Shown here one piece after another: positions 15,077-23,000 of a DNA stretch of 64,000 nt. The stretch is taken from the NCBI GenBank assembly GCA_045544035.1, contig JAZPYE010000002.1, positions 1 to 64,000 on the forward strand. The letters run 5' to 3'. Numbering within the stretch: position 1 is the first letter of the stretch; the number at the start of each line of letters is the position of its first letter. The translations under genes were made by a program, and so were the position numbers. The DNA comes from SIG587 sp045544035 (GTDB lineage: Bacteria; Bacillota; Clostridia; Oscillospirales; Acutalibacteraceae). The notes under the pieces were generated by a model, which searched no databases, was not told where the DNA came from, and saw only the letters and a program-made list of their open reading frames with translations.

Positions 15077-15143
15077 ACGTATTAACTTTTTAAACGACAT
15101 TTTAGTTTAAAACGGCAGCCGCACTCCGTTACTCTTGCGGTGC
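15055..15143 (-). repeat. 89-bp direct repeat, copy B
   Basis: Identical to 14866-14954. Its minus-strand 5' end (15143, GCACCGC) lies about 7 nt after the TAAAAT -10 box at 15150-15155, so the repeat begins at or next to the predicted transcription start. The other end breaks off inside the tRNA D-arm after GGCAG. Confidence 0.95.
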
Positions 15144-15149
15144 TTTACA

Positions 15150-15178
15150 ATTTTAACAAGTAGAACTGAATTTGTCAA
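15150..15178 (-). promoter_or_regulatory. Strong sigma-A promoter for tRNA-Leu
   Basis: Minus strand TTGACA (15173-15178) and TAAAAT (15150-15155) are spaced by 17 nt. The predicted start falls at about 15143, the beginning of repeat copy B, so the primary transcript should cross the tRNA fragment, the structured spacer and then the intact tRNA-Leu. Confidence 0.78.
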
Positions 15179-15211
15179 GTGCGCATTTAATAATTTTTAT
15201 TCATATCCTTC

Positions 15212-15240
15212 TTGCGTTTTGAGAAACTTTATGCTACAAT
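15212..15240 (+). promoter_or_regulatory. Promoter of the GH92 gene
   Basis: TTGCGT (15212-15217) and TACAAT (15235-15240) are 17 nt apart on the plus strand, 30 nt upstream of the GH92 start, and back to back with the tRNA-Leu promoter. Confidence 0.6.
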
Positions 15241-15269
15241 CAAGACACACCTTTTTAGGAGGAATTTTA

Positions 15270-17336
15270 ATGAGTTTAATTGATTATGTAAATATAAAGC
15301 AGGGCACCGATTCGGTTATGCGTTTTTCAAACGGAAACACCCTGCCACTGGTTCAGCGCCCCTTTGGGTTTGCTTCCTTTGTTCCGCAAACCAACGCTTC
15401 CCGTGGTTCTTGGTTTTATCATCCCACTGACCACTCCTTTGAGGGCTTCCGCCTTACCCACCAGCCCTCACCCTGGATTGGAGAGCACGGCGCCATTGTT
15501 ATGCATCCGCAAATTCAAAATCCCACTGCCGATAACTACCGCATTTGGTCGGGCATTGACCCTAAGGCAGCCACATTGCAGCCACATTATATGCACTACT
15601 ACTTAAATCGCAGTTTTTGCGATTATGAGCTGACCCCCACCGAATACGGCGCATGTATAAGATTAGCATTTCACAAGGATTTTGACCGTTTCTTCTCGGT
15701 TTATCCTATAAGTGGAGAAAACGAGTTTAGATACTGCAAGGAATGCAACAAGTTATTCGTTTCAACAACCTGCGACACCTTGGAATCAAGCGATGCAGGT
15801 AAATTAAAAGCATATTTTGTTTTTGAGTTTGAAGATGGCGCAATTGATGCCGAAAATACCCTTGCCGAGCAAATGGACACTTTGTCTAAAACAAAGGCCA
15901 CTGAAATTAGCGGCGGAAGGGTTGCAATTCATTTGGCTCTTGCTAAAAAGACAACCGAAATTAGAATGGCAACCTCATTTATAAGCTATGACCAGGCTTT
16001 AATCAACCTTAAAAATGACAGCGATTACAAGGATTTTGATGACCTTAAGGAAAAGAACGCCGCCATTTGGGAGGAATATTTAGGCCGAATTACCATTGAT
16101 GCCGAGGAGCAACAGCTTAAAACATTTTACAGTTGTCTTTACAGAGCCCTCCTTTTCCCCCACAAGGCCTATGAAATTTCCAGTAAGGGCGAGCCTGTTC
16201 ACTATTCCCCCTGTGCCGATAAAGTTATTGCGGGCTACCGCTACACCGACAACGGCTTTTGGGACACCTACCGAACGGTTTATGCCCTTTTAACCCTTGT
16301 TGCACCCGAAGAATGCAAGGAAATGCTTATTGCCTTTGTTCAGGAATATATTGATGGCGGCTGGCTCCCCTGCTGGACTGCAGGAACGGCCAAAAAATGT
16401 ATGCCTTCAACCGGAATTGATGCTGTTATTGCCGATGCAGCGGTTAAAAATATGCTTGATGGCGAGTGGCTGGAAAAGGCCTTTGAGGGCATGGAAAAGC
16501 ACGCTAATAACGACTGCCCCATTAATGGTTACGGTCGAGATGGCTGCAGCAAATATTTGCAGCTTGGCTACGTTCCCTTTGATGCCTTTAACGAGAGCGT
16601 TAATTTAACCCTTGATGCCGCTTATTTTGATTTCTGCCTTTCAGTTGTAGCCGGAAAGCTTGGCTACAATGATAAAAAAGAAATGTATCTTGAGCGCTCA
16701 AAGAGATATGCTAATCTCTTTGACAAAAACTATGGCTTTATGCGCGCTAAGGATTCGGCAGGCAATTTTAGAAACGAGGAGTTCTCCCCCATTTCCTGGG
16801 GTGGAGATTACACCGAGGCGGCTGCCTGGCAAACAAGTTTTGCCGTTCAGCACGATATTGAGGGGCTTGCCGCCCTTCACGGCTCCAAAGAGGCGTTGCT
16901 TAAAAAGCTTGATAAGTTGTTTGCAACCGAGCCTGAATATTTAGTTGGTGGTTACGGTTTTGAAATTCACGAAATGGCCGAAATGGCGGATGACAACTGG
17001 GGTCAGTGCGCTATTTCAAATCAGCCCTCCTTCCACATTCCTTTTATGTACGCCTATTTGGGACAGCCTGAAAAAGCAAGCTACTGGGTAGAGCGCGTTT
17101 GCGCCGAAGGCTTTTCGGCAAATGATGATGGCTTCCCAGGGGATGAGGACAACGGCTCGACCGCAGCTTGGTACATTTTTGCGAGCCTCGGGCTCTACCC
17201 AATTTGCCCTGGCAAGGCGGAATACACCGTTACAAAGCCACTAGTTAAAAACGCAAAAATTCTCGGCAAAAAACTTGAACTTTCAAACGCTCAAAATGTT
17301 ATTTCCCACGATGAGCTTTTAAAAAGAATGAAATAA
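15270..17336 (+). CDS. Glycoside hydrolase family 92 alpha-mannosidase
   Basis: GH92 enzymes are calcium-dependent exo-alpha-mannosidases that trim alpha-1,2-, 1,3-, 1,4- or 1,6-linked mannose by inversion. The 688-residue protein shows the N-terminal beta-sandwich (FEGFRLTHQPSPWIGEHG), the helical-barrel motif NGFWDTYRTVYALLTLVAPE, and the C-terminal NQPSFHIPFMYAYLG and DDGFPGDEDNGSTAAWY blocks typical of the active site. There is no signal peptide, so it is probably cytosolic, degrading imported manno-oligosaccharides. The start at ATG 15270 has AGGAGG 7 nt upstream (15257-15262); an upstream in-frame start at 15135 would run through the promoter. No transporter gene is adjacent. Confidence 0.93.
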   Translation: MSLIDYVNIKQGTDSVMRFSNGNTLPLVQRPFGFASFVPQTNASRGSWFYHPTDHSFEGFRLTHQPSPWIGEHGAIVMHPQIQNPTADNYRIWSGIDPKAATLQPHYMHYYLNRSFCDYELTPTEYGACIRLAFHKDFDRFFSVYPISGENEFRYCKECNKLFVSTTCDTLESSDAGKLKAYFVFEFEDGAIDAENTLAEQMDTLSKTKATEISGGRVAIHLALAKKTTEIRMATSFISYDQALINLKNDSDYKDFDDLKEKNAAIWEEYLGRITIDAEEQQLKTFYSCLYRALLFPHKAYEISSKGEPVHYSPCADKVIAGYRYTDNGFWDTYRTVYALLTLVAPEECKEMLIAFVQEYIDGGWLPCWTAGTAKKCMPSTGIDAVIADAAVKNMLDGEWLEKAFEGMEKHANNDCPINGYGRDGCSKYLQLGYVPFDAFNESVNLTLDAAYFDFCLSVVAGKLGYNDKKEMYLERSKRYANLFDKNYGFMRAKDSAGNFRNEEFSPISWGGDYTEAAAWQTSFAVQHDIEGLAALHGSKEALLKKLDKLFATEPEYLVGGYGFEIHEMAEMADDNWGQCAISNQPSFHIPFMYAYLGQPEKASYWVERVCAEGFSANDDGFPGDEDNGSTAAWYIFASLGLYPICPGKAEYTVTKPLVKNAKILGKKLELSNAQNVISHDELLKRMK

Positions 17337-17345
17337 TTTAAACTT

Positions 17346-17378
17346 AAAGCACCGAGACTACAATTTCGGTGCTTTTTT
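17346..17378 (+). terminator. Intrinsic terminator of the GH92 gene
   Basis: AAAGCACCGA (17346-17355) pairs with TCGGTGCTTT (17366-17375) and a TTTTTT tract follows. Confidence 0.88.
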
Positions 17379-17409
17379 CTATTAAAAACTATTTTTTCAA
17401 ATCTTTTTA

Positions 17410-17438
17410 TTGACTTTAAATGTTAAAGATAATATAAT
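17410..17438 (+). promoter_or_regulatory. Promoter of guaB
   Basis: TTGACT (17410-17415), a 17-nt spacer and a perfect TATAAT (17433-17438) precede the guaB ribosome site GGAGAGG at 17460-17466. No purine-riboswitch fold is seen in the short leader. Confidence 0.78.
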
Positions 17439-17473
17439 ATATAAAATATAAATAAAAATGGAGAGGTATTTTT

Positions 17474-18982
17474 ATGGCTTACTATTTCAATGACGTTTCA
17501 CACACCTTTAATGAGTATCTTTTAGTGCCCGGCTATTCTTCTGCCGAGTGCATCCCCGCAAACGTGAGTTTAAAAACTCCTCTTGTTAAGTTTAAAAAGG
17601 GTGAAAAGCCTGCAATCCAAATGAACATTCCCATGACCTCTGCAATTATGCAGTCGGTTTCCGGCGAAAAGCTTGCAGTTGCTCTTGCCCGTGAAGGCGG
17701 CGTTTCCTTTATTTTCGGCTCACAGTCAATTGAGGATGAGGCCGCAATGGTTGCCCGCGCAAAGAACTTTAAGGCAGGCTTTGTTGTAAGTGATTCAAAC
17801 ATTCGCCCCGAGCAAACCCTGGCTGATATTTTAGAGCTTAAAGAGCGCACAGGTCACTCCACCGTTGCTGTTACTGCCGATGGCACCGCAACAGGTAAGC
17901 TTATGGGTATTGTTACCAGCCGTGATTATAGGGTAAGCCGTATGTCTCTCGACACAAAGGTTAGCGAATTTATGACACCTTTTGCTGACCTTATCTGCGG
18001 CGACAAGAACACCACCTTAAAGGAAGCCAACAACATTATTTGGGATAACAAATTAAACGCACTTCCCATTGTTGATGATAACGGCAACCTTTTGTACATT
18101 GTTTTTAGAAAAGACTATGATTCCCACAAGGAAAACCCAAACGAGCTGCTTGATGCCGACAAGCGTTACATTGTTGGCGCAGGTATTAACACTCGCGATT
18201 ATGAAGAAAGAATCCCCGCCCTTGTTGAGGCAGGCGCCGATGTTCTTTGCATTGACTCCTCTGAAGGATTCAGCGAATGGCAGAAGCGTACCTTACAGTT
18301 TGTAAGAGAGAAATACGGCGATACCGTTAAAATCGGCGCAGGTAATGTTGTTGATAAAGAAGGCTTTTTGTTCCTTGCCGAATGTGGCGCTGACTTTGTT
18401 AAGGTTGGTATCGGCGGTGGCTCCATTTGCATCACCCGCGAAACCAAGGGTATCGGCCGTGGACAGGCTACTGCCCTTATTGATGTTTGCGCCGCAAGAG
18501 ATGAATATTATGAGAAAACCGGCATCTATGTTCCCGTTTGTTCCGATGGTGGTATTGTTCACGACCATCATATGACTTTAGCCCTTGCAATGGGCGCCGA
18601 CTTCCTTATGCTCGGCCGCTACTTTGCAAGATTTGATGAGAGCCCCACAAGCAAAATTGCCATTAACGGAAACTACTACAAGGAATATTGGGGTGAAGGC
18701 TCCAACAGGGCTAGAAACTGGCAGCGTTACGACCTTGGCGGCGATAAGAAGCTATCCTTCGAAGAGGGTGTTGACTCCTATGTTCCCTATGCCGGAACAC
18801 TTAAGGACAACGTAGGTCTTTCTTTAAGTAAGGTGCGTTCCACCATGTGCAACTGTGGTGCACTCACCATTCCCGAGCTCCAGAAAAAGGCAAAGTTAAC
18901 CCTTGTTTCTGCAACAAGTATCATTGAAGGTGGCGCCCACGATGTTATTCAGAAGGACACCACCACAAACGCCATTAAATAA
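17474..18982 (+). CDS. guaB: Inosine-5'-monophosphate dehydrogenase
   Basis: IMPDH oxidises IMP to XMP with NAD, the committed step of guanine nucleotide synthesis. The 502-residue protein has the barrel start (NIPMTSAIMQSVSGEKLAVALAREGG), two CBS motifs inserted at about residues 95-215, the IMP loop with catalytic cysteine in GIGGGSICITRE (near residue 318), and the GGIVHDHHMTLALAMGADFLMLG phosphate-binding region. The sequence is of the longer, less common IMPDH subtype with a C-terminal tail (SKVRSTMCNCGALTIPEL). It has its own promoter and ribosome site and is followed by the rsmD promoter and an inserted repeat element. Confidence 0.93.
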   Translation: MAYYFNDVSHTFNEYLLVPGYSSAECIPANVSLKTPLVKFKKGEKPAIQMNIPMTSAIMQSVSGEKLAVALAREGGVSFIFGSQSIEDEAAMVARAKNFKAGFVVSDSNIRPEQTLADILELKERTGHSTVAVTADGTATGKLMGIVTSRDYRVSRMSLDTKVSEFMTPFADLICGDKNTTLKEANNIIWDNKLNALPIVDDNGNLLYIVFRKDYDSHKENPNELLDADKRYIVGAGINTRDYEERIPALVEAGADVLCIDSSEGFSEWQKRTLQFVREKYGDTVKIGAGNVVDKEGFLFLAECGADFVKVGIGGGSICITRETKGIGRGQATALIDVCAARDEYYEKTGIYVPVCSDGGIVHDHHMTLALAMGADFLMLGRYFARFDESPTSKIAINGNYYKEYWGEGSNRARNWQRYDLGGDKKLSFEEGVDSYVPYAGTLKDNVGLSLSKVRSTMCNCGALTIPELQKKAKLTLVSATSIIEGGAHDVIQKDTTTNAIK

Positions 18983-18987
18983 AAGTG

Positions 18988-19017
18988 TTGACAAAACACC
19001 CTGTTTAATGGGATAAT
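18988..19017 (+). promoter_or_regulatory. Promoter reading towards rsmD-coaD, abutting the inserted element
   Basis: TTGACA (18988-18993) and GATAAT (19012-19017) are 18 nt apart. The -10 box overlaps the left target duplication TAATA (19014-19018) of the MITE-like element, so transcripts would start inside the element at about 19024 and carry it as a roughly 285-nt leader. Confidence 0.65.
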
Positions 19018-19018
19018 A

Positions 19019-19291
19019 GGGTAGAGCAAATAATCCGAACCCGCCTCAAAGTGGCTTATTTCGGCGCTTTTTACCCAATCCATTCTTGTAAGGTGTCACC
19101 TTACTGCGCCTGTACTGAATAAAAATCACTCGAAATCTTCTCTCTTTGAGGTCAAAGATTTTTGAAAGAGCGGATTTTCGTTCAGACGCGGCACAAAACG
19201 CAGTTAATCCTGATGGATTAACGAGTATTTTAACAAAGTATGAGCGAAAATCCGCCTTTTAAAAACAGAGTTTGGATTATTTGCTCTACCC
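19019..19291. mobile_element. 273-bp MITE-like element with 18-bp terminal inverted repeats
   Basis: GGGTAGAGCAAATAATCC (19019-19036) and its exact complement GGATTATTTGCTCTACCC (19274-19291) bound the element, and TAATA flanks both sides (19014-19018 and 19292-19296) as a 5-bp target duplication, or TAATAGG if seven bases. No transposase or other gene is inside. Internal hairpins are GTAAGGTG/CACCTTAC (19088-19104), GTTAATCC/GGATTAAC (19203-19222) and GCGGATTTTCG with CGAAAATCCGC (near 19179 and 19245). These features define a non-autonomous miniature inverted-repeat transposable element. The parental transposase family is not known to me. Removing it would rejoin the rsmD promoter to its ribosome site at 19296-19300. 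Confidence 0.83.
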
Positions 19292-19309
19292 TAATAGGTG
19301 ATTTATAGA

Positions 19310-19855
19310 ATGAGAGTTATTGCAGGTATTGCAGGCGGCAGAAAAATCGCCAGCCTTCCGGGGCTTGATGTGCGCCCAACTGCCGAAAAGGTTAAAGAGG
19401 CAATTTTCAGTTCCATTCAGTTTGATTTGGAGGGTCGCCGCTTTCTCGATTTGTTCGCAGGCTGCGGCCAAATGGGGATTGAGGCGCTGAGCCGCGGGGC
19501 AAAAAGCGCTACCTTTGTAGATAATTCTGCAGTTCATTTAAGAACCGTTAAGGAAAACCTTGCGGCCACCGGTCTAGAGAGCGGTGCAAAGGTTGTTTGT
19601 GCTGATTTTGCTTCATTTCTTGCTACCTGTTCTGACACCTTTGATATTGCTTTTTTAGACCCACCTTATTATGAAGGGCTTACTGGCGATGCCCTTTTAA
19701 AAACCTGTCAGGTTATGAGTGCCTTTGGCAAAATTCTTTGCGAACATCCAAAGGAAATTTCGTTGCCTGATACTGTGAATGATTTTTACTGTTATAAAGA
19801 ATATAATTACGGCAAAATTGTTATCTCGGCTTATAGGAGGAAGGAAAATGAATAA
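19310..19855 (+). CDS. rsmD: 16S rRNA (guanine(966)-N2)-methyltransferase
   Basis: RsmD methylates G966 of 16S rRNA. The 181-residue protein begins MRVIAGIAGGRK, the family N-terminus, and has the SAM-binding LDLFAGCGQMGIEALSRGA and the catalytic FLDPPYYEG (N6-methylase-type DPPY) motifs. ATG 19310 is preferred over GTG 19298 because AGGTG (19296-19300) serves as its ribosome site at 9 nt. Its 3' end overlaps coaD by 8 nt, a very common gene pair. Its leader has been altered by the upstream element. Confidence 0.92.
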   Translation: MRVIAGIAGGRKIASLPGLDVRPTAEKVKEAIFSSIQFDLEGRRFLDLFAGCGQMGIEALSRGAKSATFVDNSAVHLRTVKENLAATGLESGAKVVCADFASFLATCSDTFDIAFLDPPYYEGLTGDALLKTCQVMSAFGKILCEHPKEISLPDTVNDFYCYKEYNYGKIVISAYRRKENE

Positions 19856-20348
19856 ATCCTTAGCCATTTGTCCGGGCAGTTTTGACCCCGTAACCCTTGG
19901 TCACCTTGATGTTATTTCCCGCGCTTCGGCAATGTTTGAAAAGGTTATTGTGGTAATTTTAAAGAATTCAAACAAAACCTATTCCTTCTCCCCAGAAGAG
20001 CGTGCCGAGCTTCTTAAAAAAACCATTAAAGCTACAGGCCTTAACAATGTTGAGGTTGATGCTTACGATGGTCTTTTAGCGGATTATGCAAAAAAACACG
20101 GCGCCAAAATCATTTTAAAGGGTTTAAGGGCAATGTCCGACTTTGAATATGAATTTCAAATGGCGCTTGCCAATAAGAAGCTAAACCCCGATATTGAAAC
20201 GGTTTTCATAACCACTGCAGCGGAAAATATGTATTTAAGCTCCAGCATGGTTAAGCAAATTGCAAGCATGGATGGTGACATTTCGGGATTTGTTCCGAGT
20301 GTTATACATAAAGACATTTTAGAGCGACTAAGTAAAAAGAAAGGATGA
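19848..20348 (+). CDS. coaD: Phosphopantetheine adenylyltransferase
   Basis: CoaD makes dephospho-CoA from 4'-phosphopantetheine and ATP. The 166-residue protein starts MNKSLAICPGSFDPVTLGHLDVI, containing the nucleotidyltransferase T/HxGH motif, and ends with the conserved YLSSSMVKQIASMDGDISGFVP. Start at ATG 19848 is supported by AGGAGG at 19835-19840. It is coupled to rsmD by overlap. Confidence 0.95.
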   Translation: MNKSLAICPGSFDPVTLGHLDVISRASAMFEKVIVVILKNSNKTYSFSPEERAELLKKTIKATGLNNVEVDAYDGLLADYAKKHGAKIILKGLRAMSDFEYEFQMALANKKLNPDIETVFITTAAENMYLSSSMVKQIASMDGDISGFVPSVIHKDILERLSKKKG

Positions 20349-20355
20349 ATATAAA

Positions 20356-20817
20356 ATGACCGTAGAAGAATTATTAGAGCAGTTTGACGAGGTGCTTGAC
20401 AGCGGCGTTAAAATCCCCGGCAAAAAGACTATCGTTGACATTGAGCAAATCCGCGCAGTTATCGATGATATCCGTCTTAATATCCCCAGCGAAATCAAGC
20501 AGGCACGCGGCATTGTTGCCGACCGTGCTGAAATCATCACCAATGCAAAGCGTGAGGCCGATGGCATCATCAATGCCGCAGAGGAGCGCGCAAAAGCAAT
20601 GGTAGCACAGGAAGAAATCACAAAGTTAGCTCAGGCAAAGGCAAGCGAAATCATTGCTAATGCTCAGGCAAAGAGCCGTGAAATGAAAAAGGCTGCTCAG
20701 GATTTTGTTGATGACATTATGCGCCGTGCAGACGAAGGTCTCACCGCAAACCTTGGCGAGGTTAGAAAGACCCGCGCTGCTTTAAAACAGCAAATGCCCG
20801 TTTCTAAGAACGACTAA
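20356..20817 (+). CDS. Coiled-coil protein of unknown function, coaD-linked
   Basis: The 153-residue protein has a short N-terminal helix (VEELLEQFDEVLDSG) then an alanine-rich, charged long helix (residues about 45-130, AKREADGIINAAEERAKAM) typical of coiled coils such as DivIVA-like or V-type ATPase subunit E/H-like proteins. There is no membrane segment. The next gene downstream of coaD in many Clostridia encodes such a protein, but its role is not known to me. It lies 7 nt after coaD and before a strong terminator, so it is the last gene of the rsmD operon. Confidence 0.75.
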   Translation: MTVEELLEQFDEVLDSGVKIPGKKTIVDIEQIRAVIDDIRLNIPSEIKQARGIVADRAEIITNAKREADGIINAAEERAKAMVAQEEITKLAQAKASEIIANAQAKSREMKKAAQDFVDDIMRRADEGLTANLGEVRKTRAALKQQMPVSKND

Positions 20818-20836
20818 TTAAAAACTTGATTTTTTA

Positions 20837-20868
20837 AACCCCGCAGTAATACTGTGGGGTTATTTTTT
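20837..20868 (+). terminator. Intrinsic terminator of the rsmD-coaD operon
   Basis: AACCCCGCAGT (20837-20847) pairs with ACTGTGGGGTT (20851-20861; one G.T) around AAT, followed by ATTTTTT. Confidence 0.9.
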
Positions 20869-20900
20869 GCCTTTTTGGGAAATAATAACCCCAAAAAGGC
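20869..20900 (+). promoter_or_regulatory. Second hairpin occluding the gerA leader
   Basis: GCCTTTTTGGG (20869-20879) and CCCAAAAAGGC (20890-20900) form a perfect 11-bp stem directly after the terminator and directly before a GTG codon at 20902. The only purine-rich candidate ribosome site (AAAAAGGCGG) is in its 3' arm. Confidence 0.6.
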
Positions 20901-20901
20901 G

Positions 20902-22398
20902 GTGCTTAAAATAGAAAAATTACTTAAAAACTTTGAAAACACACTTTTAAAATCTGAACTCAGTGAAAACCTTGCGCTTATTAAGGAAATTTTTAAAAAG
21001 GATGACATTTTGCGCATTAGAGAAATTGAAACGGGTGGTTCTCACCCAGTTCGTGCCGCCGTTTTCTTTATGGATTCAATGATAAACACCCTTGTTTTAA
21101 ACGAATCCATTGTTAAGCCACTACTGCTTTGTGAATGCAACGGTAAAAAGGAAAGTATTGTTGATTTTCTAACCCAGCGGGTGCTTTTTGCCGCCGAGGT
21201 TAAAAAGCATAAGACCCTTGCTCCCTTACTTCGAAACCTGCTTTACGGCGACACCGTTGTGCTTTTTGAAGGCTCAACCGAGGGGCTGAGCATAAACACA
21301 AAGGGCTGGCGCACAAGGGGTATAAGCGAGCCTGAAAACGAACGGGTTTTGCAGGGACCCCGCGAGGGTTTTGAAGAGGCGGTAATGCTCAATGTCGCTC
21401 TGCTTCGCCGAAGGCTTCCAACCCCTGATTTTTGCGTTGAAACCCTAACGGTTGGGCGGCGCACCGACACCGGTGTTTTTATATGCTACCTTGATTCAGT
21501 TGTGAATAAAAGTGCCCTTTCCACCCTTAAACAAAAGCTTAAACGCATTGATATTGATGGGGTTTTAGACAGTAATTATATTAACGAGTTAATAAATGAG
21601 CATCCGAATTCATTACTCAAAACAGTAGGCAGTACCGAGCGCCCCGATGTTGCTGTTGCAAGAATTTTAGAGGGCAGAATTGCAGTTATGGTGGATGGTA
21701 CACCTGTGGTGCTCACCCTCCCCTACCTTTTCAGCGAAAATTTCCAAGCCGATGATGATTACTACACAAACCATTTTTTAGGCACCCTTGGTCGTATGCT
21801 CCGCTACCTTTGCTTTATTCTCGCAATAAGCGTGCCTGCTGTTTTTTTAAGTCTCATAACCCATCACACCGACCTGCTTCCGACCTCCTTTTTAATAAGT
21901 GTTTGTTCGGCAAGAAACTCGGTTCCCCTTTCTTCCCTGGTTGAATGTGTACTGCTCATTTTAATTTTTGAAATTCTAAAGGAAACGGGGCTTAGAATGC
22001 CTCAGGGTGTGGGTCACGCGCTAAGCATTGTGGGCGGTCTTGTTGTGGGGCAGGCGGCGGTTGAGGCGAGAATTGTGAGTGCGCCAATGCTCATTATCAT
22101 TGCCCTTTCAGGCATTGCGGGGCTAATGCTCCCGCGGCTTCGCGGGGTTATTTTCTTTTCTCGCCTGGGCCTCGTTATTCTCTCCCATTATTTAGGACTT
22201 TTAGGCTTTTTCGCAGGCATTACGGCACTGCTTATTCACATTTCATCCCTTTCCTCTTTCACTGTTGATTACACCTCATCTATCATAAATCCAAAACTTC
22301 AAAGCCTTAAGGACACACTAATAAGGGCTTCCTGGCGAAATATGATAACCCGCCCCACGAAATTGAGCAAAAACAAAATAAGGAAGGGTAAAAAATGA
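20902..22398 (+). CDS. gerA: GerA-type spore germination protein, A subunit
   Basis: The A subunit of a germinant receptor, an inner spore membrane protein that senses nutrients. The N-terminal soluble half (ENLALIKEIFKKDDILRIREI, AVFFMDSMINTLVLNESIVKPLL, EGSTEGLSINTKGWRTRGISEPENERVLQGPREGFEEA split over residues about 20-260) and a C-terminal membrane half with several helices (about 300-460) match the GerA family, including the ERPDVAVARILEGRIAVMVDGTP block. The start is uncertain: GTG 20902 gives 498 residues. An upstream GTG at 20854 lies inside the terminator hairpin and is less likely. It overlaps the next gene by 4 nt. Confidence 0.9.
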   Translation: MLKIEKLLKNFENTLLKSELSENLALIKEIFKKDDILRIREIETGGSHPVRAAVFFMDSMINTLVLNESIVKPLLLCECNGKKESIVDFLTQRVLFAAEVKKHKTLAPLLRNLLYGDTVVLFEGSTEGLSINTKGWRTRGISEPENERVLQGPREGFEEAVMLNVALLRRRLPTPDFCVETLTVGRRTDTGVFICYLDSVVNKSALSTLKQKLKRIDIDGVLDSNYINELINEHPNSLLKTVGSTERPDVAVARILEGRIAVMVDGTPVVLTLPYLFSENFQADDDYYTNHFLGTLGRMLRYLCFILAISVPAVFLSLITHHTDLLPTSFLISVCSARNSVPLSSLVECVLLILIFEILKETGLRMPQGVGHALSIVGGLVVGQAAVEARIVSAPMLIIIALSGIAGLMLPRLRGVIFFSRLGLVILSHYLGLLGFFAGITALLIHISSLSSFTVDYTSSIINPKLQSLKDTLIRASWRNMITRPTKLSKNKIRKGKK

Positions 22399-23000
22399 AA
22401 AGAATAATCTTCACTATGGCTTTGCTTTTAACCTTTCTTTGCGGCTGCAGTAAGCTTTATTACGAGCCCGAGCAAACGGTTATCATTTCAGCAATAGGAA
22501 TAGACCCTGCGGAAAACGGCATTTTTTTAACGCTGGAAACGGTAGATACATCAAGCCCCGATGGTGGGCTTGAATATTCTAAAAAGATTTTAACAGCTAG
22601 CCGAAAGGACTGTGAAGGTGCATTTTTATCCCTTCAAAAATCCCTTGGAAATAGACTTTCTGCCGAACACTGCGCCCTTGTTATTAAGGGTGAGGGTGTA
22701 AATGAGGACTTGCTTTATGAAACCCTTATATATTTAAGAGATGCACAAAATTTAAGCCAGAACACAAAAATTGTTTCAAGTGCCAGTGGCGGCAAAATGC
22801 TACAGCTTAAAAGCCGAACAGGTCAGGCGGTGGGCTACGATGCCGTTAAAATCCTTAATATGCAGGAAAATAAAAACAACCTTCTAAAATGCAACCTTTA
22901 TTCGGTTTTAAGCGCACTGCACAGCGGTTCCCCCCTCACCCTTCCCGTTTTTGAAACCGAGAACGATAACTATTTTTTAAAGGGGGAAAGCAATGAATAA
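22395..23000 (+). CDS. GerC-type germination lipoprotein, short form
   Basis: This 201-residue protein starts with a lipoprotein signal (MKRIIFTMALLLTFLCGC, lipobox LCGC with Cys19 or Cys17 nearby) followed by the N-terminal GerAC domain (EQTVIISAIGIDPAENGIFLTLE and SLGNRLSAEHCALVIKGEGV). Usual GerC subunits are about 370-400 residues with three domains; here the protein ends after domain 1 and part of domain 2. The next gene begins by an 8-nt overlap, so the short length is not caused by an obvious insertion. Order A-C-B is seen. Confidence 0.83.
   Translation: MKRIIFTMALLLTFLCGCSKLYYEPEQTVIISAIGIDPAENGIFLTLETVDTSSPDGGLEYSKKILTASRKDCEGAFLSLQKSLGNRLSAEHCALVIKGEGVNEDLLYETLIYLRDAQNLSQNTKIVSSASGGKMLQLKSRTGQAVGYDAVKILNMQENKNNLLKCNLYSVLSALHSGSPLTLPVFETENDNYFLKGESNE

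Noticed and set aside
15135..15269. Upstream extension of the GH92 start
   Set aside because: Runs through the promoter and the tRNA-side repeat; AGGAGG supports ATG 15270.
19286..19537. 83-residue minus frame over the MITE end and rsmD
   Set aside because: Antisense to the well-supported rsmD and crosses the element border.
20854..20901. Upstream GTG start of gerA
   Set aside because: The codon lies in the 3' arm of a strong terminator, has no ribosome site, and the predicted LFFAFLG residues are translated T-run.
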